50,925 nucleotides of DNA from Saprospiraceae bacterium (GTDB lineage Bacteria; Bacteroidota; Bacteroidia; Chitinophagales; Saprospiraceae). The translations under genes were made by a program, and so were the position numbers. The notes beneath the pieces are model-generated. The model saw nothing but the letters and a program-made list of their open reading frames with translations. It was not told the DNA's origin and did not search any database. Location: assembly GCA_028284395.1 (NCBI GenBank), contig JANQRV010000489.1:1-50925 (forward strand), read 5' to 3'. Below, piece by piece: positions 1 to 8,011 of this stretch (positions are counted from its first letter, which is position 1; each line of letters starts with the position of its first letter).

Positions 1-2
1 CA

Positions 3-281
3 CAAGATCGGCGAGTCATGCAAGGCTTCGGTAATAACGGAGGAGAAGAATTTCTCAGTTTTTTGCAAACCGGCGAATCCATGATCATCAATAAAGATGT
101 TGCCTGGAAACAGTGGTTTGACAATGTTTCCGGTCAGCTCTTGCACATCCAAAATAATGATGGAAGCTGGAATGGTCATCACTGCATTACCAGTCCGGTT
201 TTTTGCACCGCTATTTGCGTACTAACCCTGTCCATCAACAATGACATCGAAGAACTGGTCGCCCTGGGAAATGATCAATAA
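3..281 (+). CDS. C-terminal fragment of a prenyltransferase/squalene-cyclase-repeat-like protein (5' truncated)
   Basis: The reading frame is already open at the left edge, so this is the last 92 codons of a longer gene; the internal ATG at 18 is unlikely to be the true start. The visible part contains a segment of the type QNNDGSW followed by a proline- and hydrophobic-rich stretch (SPVFCTAICVLTL). This matches the QW-type repeat of the prenyltransferase/squalene oxidase alpha-alpha barrel family, which includes terpene cyclases and many proteins of unknown substrate. The stop overlaps the 3' end of the convergent HIT gene by 7 bp. The substrate cannot be judged from this piece, and the family call rests on one repeat. 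Confidence 0.55.
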   Translation, partial: QDRRVMQGFGNNGGEEFLSFLQTGESMIINKDVAWKQWFDNVSGQLLHIQNNDGSWNGHHCITSPVFCTAICVLTLSINNDIEELVALGNDQ

Positions 282-691
282 GACATTCTCCTGCCGATCT
301 CCTCACTGAGCTCTGACTGTATCAACTGGAGTGCATCGCTCTTCGGGATCACGGCATCGGAATAGGTCCAATTGAATTCCTCGGCGCTAAAACGGGGGAA
401 AACGTGCAGGTGGAAATGGTGGATGTCGTTAAAGGCACCGCCATTTTGCATCATGGAATAGCCCTTTGGGTGCAGCATCTCCTTCAGAAGACCGACGTAT
501 TCCTTGGCAAACCCCATTAAATGTGTAATGACCGCAATGGGCATTTCATCGAGATCCAGGTAATGGTCGTTGGGCAATATAATGGTATGGCCGGTCGAGA
601 TCGGATCCCAGTCAAATAGGGCCGTGATAACGTCGTCGCGATAGAGGGGATTCTCGAAATTGCGAATGGTATGGCAGAAATTACAGGACAT
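275..691 (-). CDS. HIT family protein (histidine triad nucleotide-binding hydrolase)
   Basis: The 138-residue product has the histidine triad H-F-H-L-H-V-F at residues 92-98, the signature of HIT-family phosphoramidases and nucleotidyl hydrolases/transferases, which act on the alpha-phosphate of nucleotides. A Cys-x-x-Cys pair at residues 3 and 6 could bind zinc, as in some HIT proteins. I chose the ATG at 691 because the frame upstream, open to 877, translates a 9-bp repeat array into a Cys-Gly-Tyr/Ser-His-Asn low-complexity tail unlike any HIT N-terminus. The gene is separated from the upstream HAD gene by that array, which would lie in its 5' UTR. The exact substrate is not predictable. 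Confidence 0.85.
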   Translation of the reverse strand: MSCNFCHTIRNFENPLYRDDVITALFDWDPISTGHTIILPNDHYLDLDEMPIAVITHLMGFAKEYVGLLKEMLHPKGYSMMQNGGAFNDIHHFHLHVFPRFSAEEFNWTYSDAVIPKSDALQLIQSELSEEIGRRMSY

Positions 692-713
692 GGGGATGCT
701 TTTGATGCGGTGG

Positions 714-830
714 TTACTGTGGTTACTGTGGCTGCTATGGTTTCTGTGGTTTCTATGGCTGCTATAGTTGCTACAGAAGCCATAGCAACCATAGCAACCA
801 TAGCAGCAATAGCAACTATAGCAGCCATAG
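714..830. repeat. 13-unit 9-bp repeat array with inverted halves
   Basis: The stretch divides exactly into 9-bp units. Seven units (714-776) read like TTACTGTGG, CTGCTATGG or TTTCTATGG on the plus strand. Six more (777-830) are the same unit in reverse complement, such as CAACCATAG. Positions 753-773 and 810-830 form a perfect 21-bp inverted repeat with a 36-nt loop, so RNA from either strand could fold into a long hairpin. The array begins 22 nt upstream of the HIT start codon on the minus strand and also encodes the last few codons and stop of the HAD gene. The same unit recurs at 45247-45336. Confidence 0.9.
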
Positions 831-1505
831 CAACACTTCACTAATTTTTTTAAGTTCTCTAAAGTTTGGATGATCAATGTCTATTTCCACTTGCTCATGC
901 GCCCAGGTCGTGTGATAGGGAACGTGGAATCCATAACCTCCGATGTTCAGCACCGGTATGATGTCCGATTTGAGGGAGTTGCCGATCATGAGAAATTCAC
1001 TGGGGTTGATGTCCAGGTGACGGACCAACTTTCGGTATTCCGGTTCCTTTTTTTCGGAGACGATCTCCGTGTGGTGGAAATAGTGTTCAAGGCCGGATTT
1101 TTGGAGTTTCTTTTCCTGGTCCAGGAGGTCTCCCTTGGTCGCGACCACCAACCGGAATTTTCCTTGTAGGGCTTTGAGGACTTCTTCTACGCCATCGATG
1201 ACGATGACGGGAGCAGAAAGTAGTTCTTTTCCAATGGCGATGATGCGGTCGATCACCTCCACTTTGATGGCGCCGCCAGACACCCTAATGGCAGTTTCTA
1301 CCATCGATAGCATGAACGACTTGACACCATATCCGTAGACGGGTAGATTGGCAATCTCGGTAGTGAGCAATTCCCGATTGACCGTATGGTGGGGAAGAAA
1401 ATCTTCCAGTAATTCACAAAACCTTTGTTCTGTCTTCTGGAAGAGCGGTTCATTGATCCACAAGGTGTCATCTGCGTCGAAGGCAATTACTTTGATATTG
1501 TTCAT
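816..1505 (-). CDS. HAD superfamily hydrolase
   Basis: The 229-residue protein shows all four HAD motifs. Motif I is FDADDTLW with the nucleophile Asp10 and general acid Asp12, motif II is VVATKGD around Thr123, a conserved lysine lies near 152-158, and motif IV is IGNSLKSD at 174-181. These enzymes are mostly small-molecule phosphatases or dehalogenases acting through an aspartyl-phosphate; the substrate is unknown. The C-terminus is unusual: the last residues (LLWLL) and the stop codon are encoded inside the 9-bp repeat array, so changes in repeat number could alter the protein end. The gene lies upstream of the HIT gene on the same strand. Confidence 0.85.
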   Translation of the reverse strand: MNNIKVIAFDADDTLWINEPLFQKTEQRFCELLEDFLPHHTVNRELLTTEIANLPVYGYGVKSFMLSMVETAIRVSGGAIKVEVIDRIIAIGKELLSAPVIVIDGVEEVLKALQGKFRLVVATKGDLLDQEKKLQKSGLEHYFHHTEIVSEKKEPEYRKLVRHLDINPSEFLMIGNSLKSDIIPVLNIGGYGFHVPYHTTWAHEQVEIDIDHPNFRELKKISEVLLWLL

Positions 1506-1647
1506 CGCTTTTTTCTATTTGACAAATCCGCGAACGGTTCGCTTTTCAAGCCAAATTAAGGATTCATTGGCAAACATCCGCCAAACGGAAACATCAAACA
1601 TTGCTTTAGTGTCAGGAAGGTCAAGCATGCCGACCTCTTAATTCAAT

Positions 1648-1678
1648 TTTGCCCGATGGCTTTAAACCATTAGATTTG
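1648..1678 (+). promoter_or_regulatory. Bacteroidota-type promoter for lutABC
   Basis: TTTG at 1648-1651, a 19-bp spacer and TAGATTTG at 1671-1678 match the Bacteroidota sigma factor consensus (-33 TTTG, -7 TAnnTTTG) with ideal spacing. Transcription would start near 1685, leaving a leader of about 34 nt before the lutA ATG. Confidence 0.75.
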
Positions 1679-1718
1679 GAATAACAATATTTAGAAAAAC
1701 CAACACACCACTGCATTC

Positions 1719-2456
1719 ATGAAAATTGGTCTGTTCATACCCTGTTACATCAACCAGTTTTATCCACAAGTAGGGATCGCAACCTTGGAACTACTTGAAA
1801 AAATGGGCATCAATGTACATTACAACCCGGAGCAAACTTGCTGTGGTCAGCCTCTGGCCAATAGCGGCATGGAAAAAGAAGCGCTTCCTATTTACCACCA
1901 CTTTATCAAAGTTTTCGGAGATTATGATTATGTTGTTGCACCCTCCGCAAGCTGTGCCTACCACGTCCGCAAACACTACGACATTGTTGAACAGTCCACC
2001 AAAGTCGTCCATCTCAGGCAGCGAACTTACGACTTAGTGGCTTTTTTGACCGATGTTTTGAAGGTCGAAAAAATCGAAGCCAAATTTCCCTACCGGGTCG
2101 GTTTGCACCAGAGTTGCCATGGATTGAGAGGATTGCGCATGGCGCAGTCTTCCGAGCGGGTCTTGCCTCATTTCTCCAAGTGGGAGCAGTTATTGACCCA
2201 AGTAGAGGGGCTAGAGTTGGTCGATCTGGATTTTCCGGATGAGTGTTGTGGCTTTGGCGGGACCTTTGCCATCCAGGAGCCGGCCGTTTCGGCAAAGATG
2301 GGCCGCGATAAAGTTAGAGACCATTTGAAAAATAAAGCGCAGTTCATTACTTCTGGCGATATGTCTTGCCTGATGCACTTGGACGGCATTGCAAAGAGAC
2401 AGAAGTCGCCCATTAAAACCATTCACATTGCTGAAATCCTGAACCACAGCGCATGA
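1719..2456 (+). CDS. lutA: L-lactate utilization protein LutA, CCG-domain iron-sulfur oxidoreductase subunit
   Basis: The 245-residue protein carries two cysteine-rich CCG motifs, CCGQPLANSG at about residue 41 and CCGFGGTF near 175, as in LutA/YkgE and the heterodisulfide reductase CCG domain. With LutB and LutC it forms a cytoplasmic iron-sulfur complex known in Bacillus to oxidise L-lactate to pyruvate. The length is normal for the family. Its last codons overlap the lutB start by 4 bp (ATGA), implying translational coupling. It is the first gene of the operon behind the promoter at 1648-1678. Confidence 0.93.
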   Translation: MKIGLFIPCYINQFYPQVGIATLELLEKMGINVHYNPEQTCCGQPLANSGMEKEALPIYHHFIKVFGDYDYVVAPSASCAYHVRKHYDIVEQSTKVVHLRQRTYDLVAFLTDVLKVEKIEAKFPYRVGLHQSCHGLRGLRMAQSSERVLPHFSKWEQLLTQVEGLELVDLDFPDECCGFGGTFAIQEPAVSAKMGRDKVRDHLKNKAQFITSGDMSCLMHLDGIAKRQKSPIKTIHIAEILNHSA

Positions 2457-3823
2457 AAAAACATCCTCAGGCATCGAAAGAATTCATTGCCGACGAAGAA
2501 CGTACGGACTGGCACAATACCGCGGTACTCAACTTTAGGAAAAAACGGGATTTGACCGTCAAGACCATTGATGAATGGGAAGAGTTGCGCGAATTGGCTT
2601 CGGCGATCAAAGAAAATGTGCTCGCCAATCTGGATGAGTACCTGCTACAATTTGAAGCAAAGGCCACAGCTAATGGGGTCAAAGTCCACTGGGCATTGGA
2701 CGGGGCAGAACACAATCGGATCGTGCATGACATCCTGCGGCGTCATGACATTACCCGGGTGGTCAAGAGTAAATCGATGTTGACGGAGGAATGTCATTTG
2801 AACGAATACCTCGAAAAACAAGGTGTTGAAGTGATCGATACAGATTTAGGAGAACGAATCATTCAACTTAAAGAAGAACCACCCAGCCACATCATTGCGC
2901 CGGCCGTCCATCTGAAACGAGAAGAGATCAGTGAATTATTTAACGAGAAACTGGATACTGAGTCCGGCAACACCGATCCGACCTACCTGACTCGTGCTGC
3001 CAGAAGACATTTGCGAGAAAAATTTCTGCATGCGCAGGCGGGCATTACCGGCGTAAATTTTGCCGTAGCCGAAACCGGAGGTATTGTGATCGTGACCAAT
3101 GAAGGGAATGCTGATTTTGGTGTCAATTTGCCGCCGGTGCAAATCCATTGTGTAGGCATTGAAAAGATCATTCCGAAATGGGAGCATCTTGGCATTTTTA
3201 CTCGATTGATCTCTCCGAGTGCAGCCGGCCAGCGTATTTCGATTTATAATTCTCATTACTTCAAACCGAAACCCGGAGGTGAAATGCACATCGTACTGGT
3301 CGACAATGGACGCAGTACGCACTTGGGTAAAGAGGATTTTCGGAGTAGCCTCAAGTGCATCCGTTGTTCAGCATGTTTCAATACTTGTCCGGTCTACCGC
3401 AGAAGTGGTGGACATAGTTACCACACTCCGATTGCCGGGCCGATCGGTTCGATTTTGATGCCCGGCCGAAACCTGGAAGCGCATTCTGATCTTCCATTTG
3501 CCTCTTCCCTGTGTGGATCTTGCTCCGATGTATGTCCGGTTAAGATCAATATTCACGAGCAACTCTATCAGTGGCGGCAAGTGATTGCTGAAAACGGCTT
3601 CATTCCAGGATTCAAGAAACGGGCAATGAAAGTTACAGCGGGAGTATTGGCCAACCCCCAAAAGATGCACCGGGCTGGGAAATGGGCCAATACTGCATTG
3701 CGCCTTTTACCCCGTTGGGTCGTATACAATCCATTGAATACCTGGGGGCAGGAGCGGGAATTACCGGAGCCACCCAGGGAGACCTTTTCCGAATGGTACC
3801 AAAAGAATCGAACGTCATCATGA
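2453..3823 (+). CDS. lutB: L-lactate utilization protein LutB, ferredoxin-type iron-sulfur subunit
   Basis: The 456-residue protein has an N-terminal LUD domain and two 4Fe-4S binding clusters of cysteines: CIRCSACFNTCP near residue 302 and CGSCSDVCP near residue 353, followed by a C-terminal helical tail. This is the architecture of LutB/YkgF, the electron-carrying subunit of the lactate oxidation complex. Start and stop both overlap neighbours by 4 bp (ATGA at each end), so lutA, lutB and lutC are probably translated as a coupled set. Confidence 0.94.
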   Translation: MKKHPQASKEFIADEERTDWHNTAVLNFRKKRDLTVKTIDEWEELRELASAIKENVLANLDEYLLQFEAKATANGVKVHWALDGAEHNRIVHDILRRHDITRVVKSKSMLTEECHLNEYLEKQGVEVIDTDLGERIIQLKEEPPSHIIAPAVHLKREEISELFNEKLDTESGNTDPTYLTRAARRHLREKFLHAQAGITGVNFAVAETGGIVIVTNEGNADFGVNLPPVQIHCVGIEKIIPKWEHLGIFTRLISPSAAGQRISIYNSHYFKPKPGGEMHIVLVDNGRSTHLGKEDFRSSLKCIRCSACFNTCPVYRRSGGHSYHTPIAGPIGSILMPGRNLEAHSDLPFASSLCGSCSDVCPVKINIHEQLYQWRQVIAENGFIPGFKKRAMKVTAGVLANPQKMHRAGKWANTALRLLPRWVVYNPLNTWGQERELPEPPRETFSEWYQKNRTSS

Positions 3824-4401
3824 GTAGATCCACTATCATAGAGCGCATTCGAGCCAATAAGCCCCAATGGAATATCGATTTGCCGATTGTTCCCGGCTTT
3901 TTACAAGAAGGAATGGACATGGCAGCTTCATTTGAGAGCAGGCTAAAGGCCAATAGGGCAGATGTGATACGATTGCCTACCGGCGAAAGTCTGGCGGAAT
4001 GCATTAACCAACGTTATCCGGAGCTGCAGCATTCCATTTCATTCGTATCCGACTATAAGGGGAGTCGCCGTATCGAACAGGTGGCTGCTCCGGAAGACCT
4101 GGCCGGTTTGGAGTTAGCGGTGGTCAAGGGTGAAATCGGGGTTGCCGACAACGGTGCGGTGTGGGTAAGCAACCTCCACACCTCCATCAGAGTGGCTCCT
4201 TTCATTACCCAATACCTGGTTTTAGTGGTTCATGAATCGGACCTGGTACAAAAAATGCACCAAGCTTATGATCGGATAAAATACAAAGATCTAGGCTTTG
4301 GTGTCTTCATCTCCGGCCCGTCGAAAACAGCTGACATCGAGCAAGCTTTGGTTGTTGGTGCCCATGGACCGCTGGGGCTAACCGTTATCTTGCGGTCTTG
4401 A
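3820..4401 (+). CDS. lutC: LUD-domain lactate utilization protein LutC
   Basis: The 193-residue product has the LUD fold signature seen in LutC/YkgG, including the segment ELAVVKGEIGVADNGAVWV and the C-terminal VVGAHGPLGLTVIL motif. It completes the lactate oxidation complex. The frame is open back to 3682, but that part lies inside lutB; the ATG at 3820 overlaps the lutB stop as ATGA and gives the family's usual length, so I use it. The gene is followed 28 bp later by the convergent sterol-desaturase gene, with no clear terminator between them. Confidence 0.9.
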   Translation: MSRSTIIERIRANKPQWNIDLPIVPGFLQEGMDMAASFESRLKANRADVIRLPTGESLAECINQRYPELQHSISFVSDYKGSRRIEQVAAPEDLAGLELAVVKGEIGVADNGAVWVSNLHTSIRVAPFITQYLVLVVHESDLVQKMHQAYDRIKYKDLGFGVFISGPSKTADIEQALVVGAHGPLGLTVILRS

Positions 4402-4429
4402 TGCATTGACTTACTTCATCGTGCGGTGA

Positions 4430-5515
4430 TCAATTGGCATTGAGGTGTGAGTCATCACAAAACGGCCCCGCCTTTGTTTTTTTGCAATTGCATAACCGCA
4501 CTTCTCCGGTTTTTGAGGCTACAAAGAACATCGGTTTGAACTTACTGCCGTGGTGACTACTATCACAAAAGGGCTGATTCTTACTCATGCCGCACTGACA
4601 CCATAGGTATTTTTCTCCTTTGACCAACGATACCGTTGACGGTTCTGGTTTGATCGTAGATACCTTCTTATACCCCCTGGAAATTTCACTTTTAGGGTCA
4701 CTCGCAGCTACTGCCGGATAGAGATAAGCCGCTGTCCAAGGTTCTTTCGGGTCGTTTTCCAGGCCGTATTGGGTAGGAAACTGGCGTGTAAACTTTGCCG
4801 TACCGAACATCTGATCCCAAATCGAAAACATATTGCCATAGTTGCCATTGGGGTCGCTGATGCCATCGACGCGCGACTTTCCATGGTGTGCATGGTGAAA
4901 GGCCGGTGTTATGAAGATGCGCTCCCAGAGGGTAGCCAACGGATGTAGCACTTTATATTTGTAGAGAATCTTGTCGTAGGCCAGTGTACTGTGAGAACTT
5001 ATGATGATCAATTGTTTCAAGACGAGTCCGAGCGCCACTGCCTTGGCGCCTCCCAGAAAGGTGAAAATGCCGATCCACCAGATATTTGGCATCATTAGGT
5101 AATAGAGTGCCGCATTGCGATAGGAAACAAAAAAACCCATCTCTTCTGCTTGGTGATGCGGCCGGTGTAGTTTCCAAAGGAAGGGATATTCATGAGCAGA
5201 CCGGTGATACCAGTATTGCAAGAAATCATCTGCGAACAAATAGATCACCAGAGCCAATCCGAAACTGTACCCGGCAACAGCGTATTGGAATTGTGGCAAA
5301 AAGGTATTACCGACAAAAAGGGCAGCCAGTACGATTCCGGGTTTGATCAACAAAGCCAGTACAAAATAAGAGCCCATTTCTTGAATCCAGTCACTGGAAG
5401 TCCGTTGTGTCCGGTGCCAGTAGCCGCCAATGATTTCAATGATGATGAAAAATGCCAGTATCCCAAGGACGAGATAGACATCTAAATTGGGAATGCCGAA
5501 TAACGCCTTTTCCAT
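4430..5515 (-). CDS. Sterol desaturase/fatty acid hydroxylase family protein fused to two CDGSH iron-sulfur motifs
   Basis: Residues 10-240 form a multi-pass membrane di-iron oxygenase domain with the histidine boxes HRSAH (104-108), HRPHH (117-121) and HHAHH (207-211). Such enzymes hydroxylate or desaturate lipid substrates. The last 60 residues carry two CDGSH-type sites: Cys306, Cys308, Cys317, His321 and Cys342, Cys344, Cys353, His357, the 3Cys-1His ligand sets of mitoNEET-like 2Fe-2S proteins. In both, the canonical Gly of CDGSH is replaced (CDSSH, CDDSH). The tail may deliver electrons to the di-iron centre; this is inference. I start at 5515, because the upstream extension to 5590 has no family resemblance. 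Confidence 0.87.
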   Translation of the reverse strand: MEKALFGIPNLDVYLVLGILAFFIIIEIIGGYWHRTQRTSSDWIQEMGSYFVLALLIKPGIVLAALFVGNTFLPQFQYAVAGYSFGLALVIYLFADDFLQYWYHRSAHEYPFLWKLHRPHHQAEEMGFFVSYRNAALYYLMMPNIWWIGIFTFLGGAKAVALGLVLKQLIIISSHSTLAYDKILYKYKVLHPLATLWERIFITPAFHHAHHGKSRVDGISDPNGNYGNMFSIWDQMFGTAKFTRQFPTQYGLENDPKEPWTAAYLYPAVAASDPKSEISRGYKKVSTIKPEPSTVSLVKGEKYLWCQCGMSKNQPFCDSSHHGSKFKPMFFVASKTGEVRLCNCKKTKAGPFCDDSHLNAN

Positions 5516-5604
5516 AGTGAGTGTATTTGAATGGGAATAATTATACCATGTTAAATATAAAAATAAATAAAAACTTACCTTAGCGCCCACGAAAAGTCAA
5601 TTCA

Positions 5605-6186
5605 ATGCTTTCACCTAAAGTAGCTCGATCGATATTTAAGTTTCATGGCTGGAGCCTTGTCGGTAAACCAATTCCCGAAGAAGTACAACGTTGCGTCTTC
5701 GTTTTCGCGCCCCATACTTCCAACTGGGATTTTTACCATGGTCTTATGTGCATGAGAGGTTGGAATGTGCCGGTGAAGGTGGCGATTAAGAAGTATTGGA
5801 TGCGATGGCCGTTTCGATGGATCATCAAACCAATGGGCGGCATTGGTATCGACCGCAATGAGACCAAGGATGGGAAACGACTGAATCAAGTGGATCTCCT
5901 GGCTTCGGTTTTCAAGCAATACCAAAGGATTGCCCTGATCATCACTCCCGAAGGTTCTCGTTCGGCCCGAAATGAATGGAAAACCGGTTTTTATCATATT
6001 GCCAGGAAAGCCGGCGTGCCGATTGTCACCCTTACGGGAAATTTTGACCAGCGTACCATCGAATTCGGACCGGTGTTTACGGGCGAAGAACAGCTCGATG
6101 ACATCATGCGTAAGATGATGGAATTCTTTAAAAAGGGAGTGGGCAAATATCCCCAAAATTTTGCCGTAGATCACCGTTACGCATGA
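5605..6186 (+). CDS. PlsC-like 1-acyl-glycerol-phosphate acyltransferase family protein
   Basis: The 193-residue protein has the acyltransferase box HTSNWD (the H-x4-D catalytic pair) near residue 37 and the phosphate-binding motif PEGSRS near residue 115, typical of the PlsC superfamily. Proteins of this short type are common in Bacteroidota and probably acylate a lysophospholipid or related lipid at the inner membrane. It is divergent from the sterol-desaturase fusion, with 89 bp between their starts; the joint link to lipids is suggestive only. Confidence 0.82.
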   Translation: MLSPKVARSIFKFHGWSLVGKPIPEEVQRCVFVFAPHTSNWDFYHGLMCMRGWNVPVKVAIKKYWMRWPFRWIIKPMGGIGIDRNETKDGKRLNQVDLLASVFKQYQRIALIITPEGSRSARNEWKTGFYHIARKAGVPIVTLTGNFDQRTIEFGPVFTGEEQLDDIMRKMMEFFKKGVGKYPQNFAVDHRYA

Positions 6187-6187
6187 A

Positions 6188-6221
6188 TAGTAGATGCCCC
6201 AAGGGCCTTAACCATCTACTA
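6188..6221. terminator. Hairpin between convergent genes
   Basis: TAGTAGATG at 6188-6196 is exactly complementary to CATCTACTA at 6213-6221, with a 16-nt loop. It lies between the stops of the PlsC-like gene and the DUF3500 gene, and its right arm includes the DUF3500 stop codon. There is no U-tract, so its role as a bidirectional terminator or mRNA end is an inference. Confidence 0.45.
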
Positions 6222-7283
6222 GTGCTTGTTCTTCTGATGATGTTCTTTCAATAGATCCCGACCGAAATCATCTTCAGTGTCCCGCCACACGATATGAGCA
6301 TGATTACCGTTGTTTTGGGCATTGTCGTATTCTATGATGGTGGCCGGCCCGTGAATCCGGTAGTAGTGTTTTTGTCCTTTTTCCAACCCTCCTGCCCAGG
6401 CGAAATAGAGATTTTCTAGTCCCCGGTCTACAATCTTGTTCCATTGTTCTTCAAAGACTTCCGGTTTCATGATGTTCAGGTGCAGTTGAATCAAATCGGT
6501 AAGTTTTGCCTGTTGTTGTTCGGTCATGTCGCGATAGGAGAGACCTTCAAATTTCTCCAACTTGGCGTAGCTTTCCGTGCCGGTGACAATTTCTGGATAC
6601 GCTTCCTGACTGACCAATGCCTTTTGTTGTTGATCCTGATCCAGATTCTTCATGAAAGTCCGACCTTCGTCTTCCCGGTGGCCCAAGACTCTCTTCCCTT
6701 TCATCGCATGCTCAATGTCGACCTCGGCGGGATTGGAACCGAGAAAGGCTGGGGTAACGGATAGTTTACCGGAAATGGAAGAGTAGTTCAACGACAGGTG
6801 GTGCCCTTCGTATTTCCACCCCCACGGCTCGGTATCCGAAGGTGTGCCAAAGACGGACAAAAAGTATTTGGTTGGATTGCGGTAATCACTACCCGGTTTT
6901 TGCTTTTCCTTAATGACCAGGATGTTTTCCAGGTCCATGATCTCCCGAGCGATGGTATAGCCTTTTTCGCTTAAACCGGTTTTTAGAAATTCAAAGGCGA
7001 GTTTTTGTTGGGCATCATCCAGGTGACCAACCCTGATCCCCTTGCGATCGTCGAGCGGAACAAAATTCCACTCCTCTCGGTGTTGTATAAAGTCGAAGTC
7101 AAAGGTGGCTTTTTGCTTCAATTCGGGCGTCAATCCATCGAGAAAGGCGACGGCAGCGCTAGTCATCGGACTGGTTGCTGTTGGTTTTTCCAGCGTGGCG
7201 GTGGCACCCTGATCGGACTTGGAAGAAGAGCAGGAGCACAGGTATGCCAGCGACATACAAATGAGTACTAGTTGATTTTTCAT
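6219..7283 (-). CDS. DUF3500 family lipoprotein
   Basis: The 354-residue protein begins with a lipoprotein signal (MKNQLVLICMSLAYLCSC), with the lipidated cysteine at 16 or 18. The body matches DUF3500: a start-region segment rich in FDFDFIQHREEWNFVP, a middle part with GYTIAREIMDLENIL, and the C-terminal signature HAHIVWRDTEDDFGRDLL. The function of DUF3500 proteins is not established. It is the last gene of the minus-strand cluster that starts at 12431, 44 bp after the VOC gene. A sequence TACTTTTG on the minus strand (7322-7315) resembles a -7 box and could give it its own promoter, but no good -33 element was seen. Confidence 0.85.
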   Translation of the reverse strand: MKNQLVLICMSLAYLCSCSSSKSDQGATATLEKPTATSPMTSAAVAFLDGLTPELKQKATFDFDFIQHREEWNFVPLDDRKGIRVGHLDDAQQKLAFEFLKTGLSEKGYTIAREIMDLENILVIKEKQKPGSDYRNPTKYFLSVFGTPSDTEPWGWKYEGHHLSLNYSSISGKLSVTPAFLGSNPAEVDIEHAMKGKRVLGHREDEGRTFMKNLDQDQQQKALVSQEAYPEIVTGTESYAKLEKFEGLSYRDMTEQQQAKLTDLIQLHLNIMKPEVFEEQWNKIVDRGLENLYFAWAGGLEKGQKHYYRIHGPATIIEYDNAQNNGNHAHIVWRDTEDDFGRDLLKEHHQKNKH

Positions 7284-7327
7284 AATAACAATTTACAAAA
7301 TGAGCTCAATTATACAAAAGTACCTCG

Positions 7328-7969
7328 TCATTCAAAAGTAATGTAACCTTTAGGAGTACGCAGTCCAAAGCGTAGAAGACGACCAGTGATGGCCCCCTGT
7401 TGGTAATTCGGTTCCTGATCGAATTTCAGCTCTCGAAGAAGTCGATCCAATGGTTCACCACTTTGTCGTCCAACGGTAAAATCCTGGAGGGTACAACCAC
7501 CAGGGGTGGCTCTTGAAGGATGAAGTTCATGATTTTCCCAACGGATGAAGAATGGATTGATGCCAAATGCCGATTCCGTTAGGATGAAAGTAGTCGACCA
7601 TTTCAAGAGTTGACCATCCGGGGTTGCCCTTGACCCTGGAACGGACCCAGAATGTTTGATGTGATGATTTTCCAGGGACGTTTGTAAGGACTCCAACTCA
7701 TTGGCACAGATTGACCAGCCAAAGACGGACAGGCTTTCCCGTTTGTCAAACCCACCGAAGGGCCCCTGAATTGATTTTGACGGATCTTGCGGAGCGATGA
7801 TTTCCAGGTATCGGCCTTCGCCTAATGAAACCAGGGCATTATGGGTGCCAATATGTGGATGAACTCCACCGAAAACCGGCTGGATACCAGTAAGGGATTC
7901 AAATTGTTCCATACCACTGTCCAGGTCAGTGATGGCTAGTAATAGATGGTCGATGTCTACGCGCAACAT
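7328..7969 (-). CDS. VOC superfamily glyoxalase-like protein
   Basis: The 213-residue protein begins IDHLLLAITDLDSGMEQFE and continues with HNALVSLGEGRYLEIIAP, the hallmarks of the glyoxalase-like domain of the vicinal oxygen chelate superfamily (Glyoxalase_3 type). His8 and Glu56 or nearby acidic residues are the probable metal ligands. Members include dioxygenases, isomerases and lyases, so the reaction cannot be given. It sits 42 bp downstream of the phenylalanine hydroxylase gene and may act on a product of aromatic amino acid turnover; this is inference from position. Confidence 0.8.
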   Translation of the reverse strand: MLRVDIDHLLLAITDLDSGMEQFESLTGIQPVFGGVHPHIGTHNALVSLGEGRYLEIIAPQDPSKSIQGPFGGFDKRESLSVFGWSICANELESLQTSLENHHIKHSGSVPGSRATPDGQLLKWSTTFILTESAFGINPFFIRWENHELHPSRATPGGCTLQDFTVGRQSGEPLDRLLRELKFDQEPNYQQGAITGRLLRFGLRTPKGYITFE

Positions 7970-8011
7970 TATTTTCTGATTGTATTTGAAAAATCAGCTT
8001 GCCTTCCTTTT

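Noticed and set aside
714..830. CRISPR array
   Set aside because: Units are 9 bp with no spacers and no cas genes nearby; the same holds for 45247-45336.
691..877. Long N-terminal extension of the HIT protein (open to 877)
   Set aside because: It translates the 9-bp array into low-complexity residues and overlaps the HAD gene; the normal HIT N-terminus begins at 691.
3682..3819. Earlier start of lutC inside lutB
   Set aside because: The ATG at 3820 overlaps the lutB stop as ATGA and gives the family's usual length.
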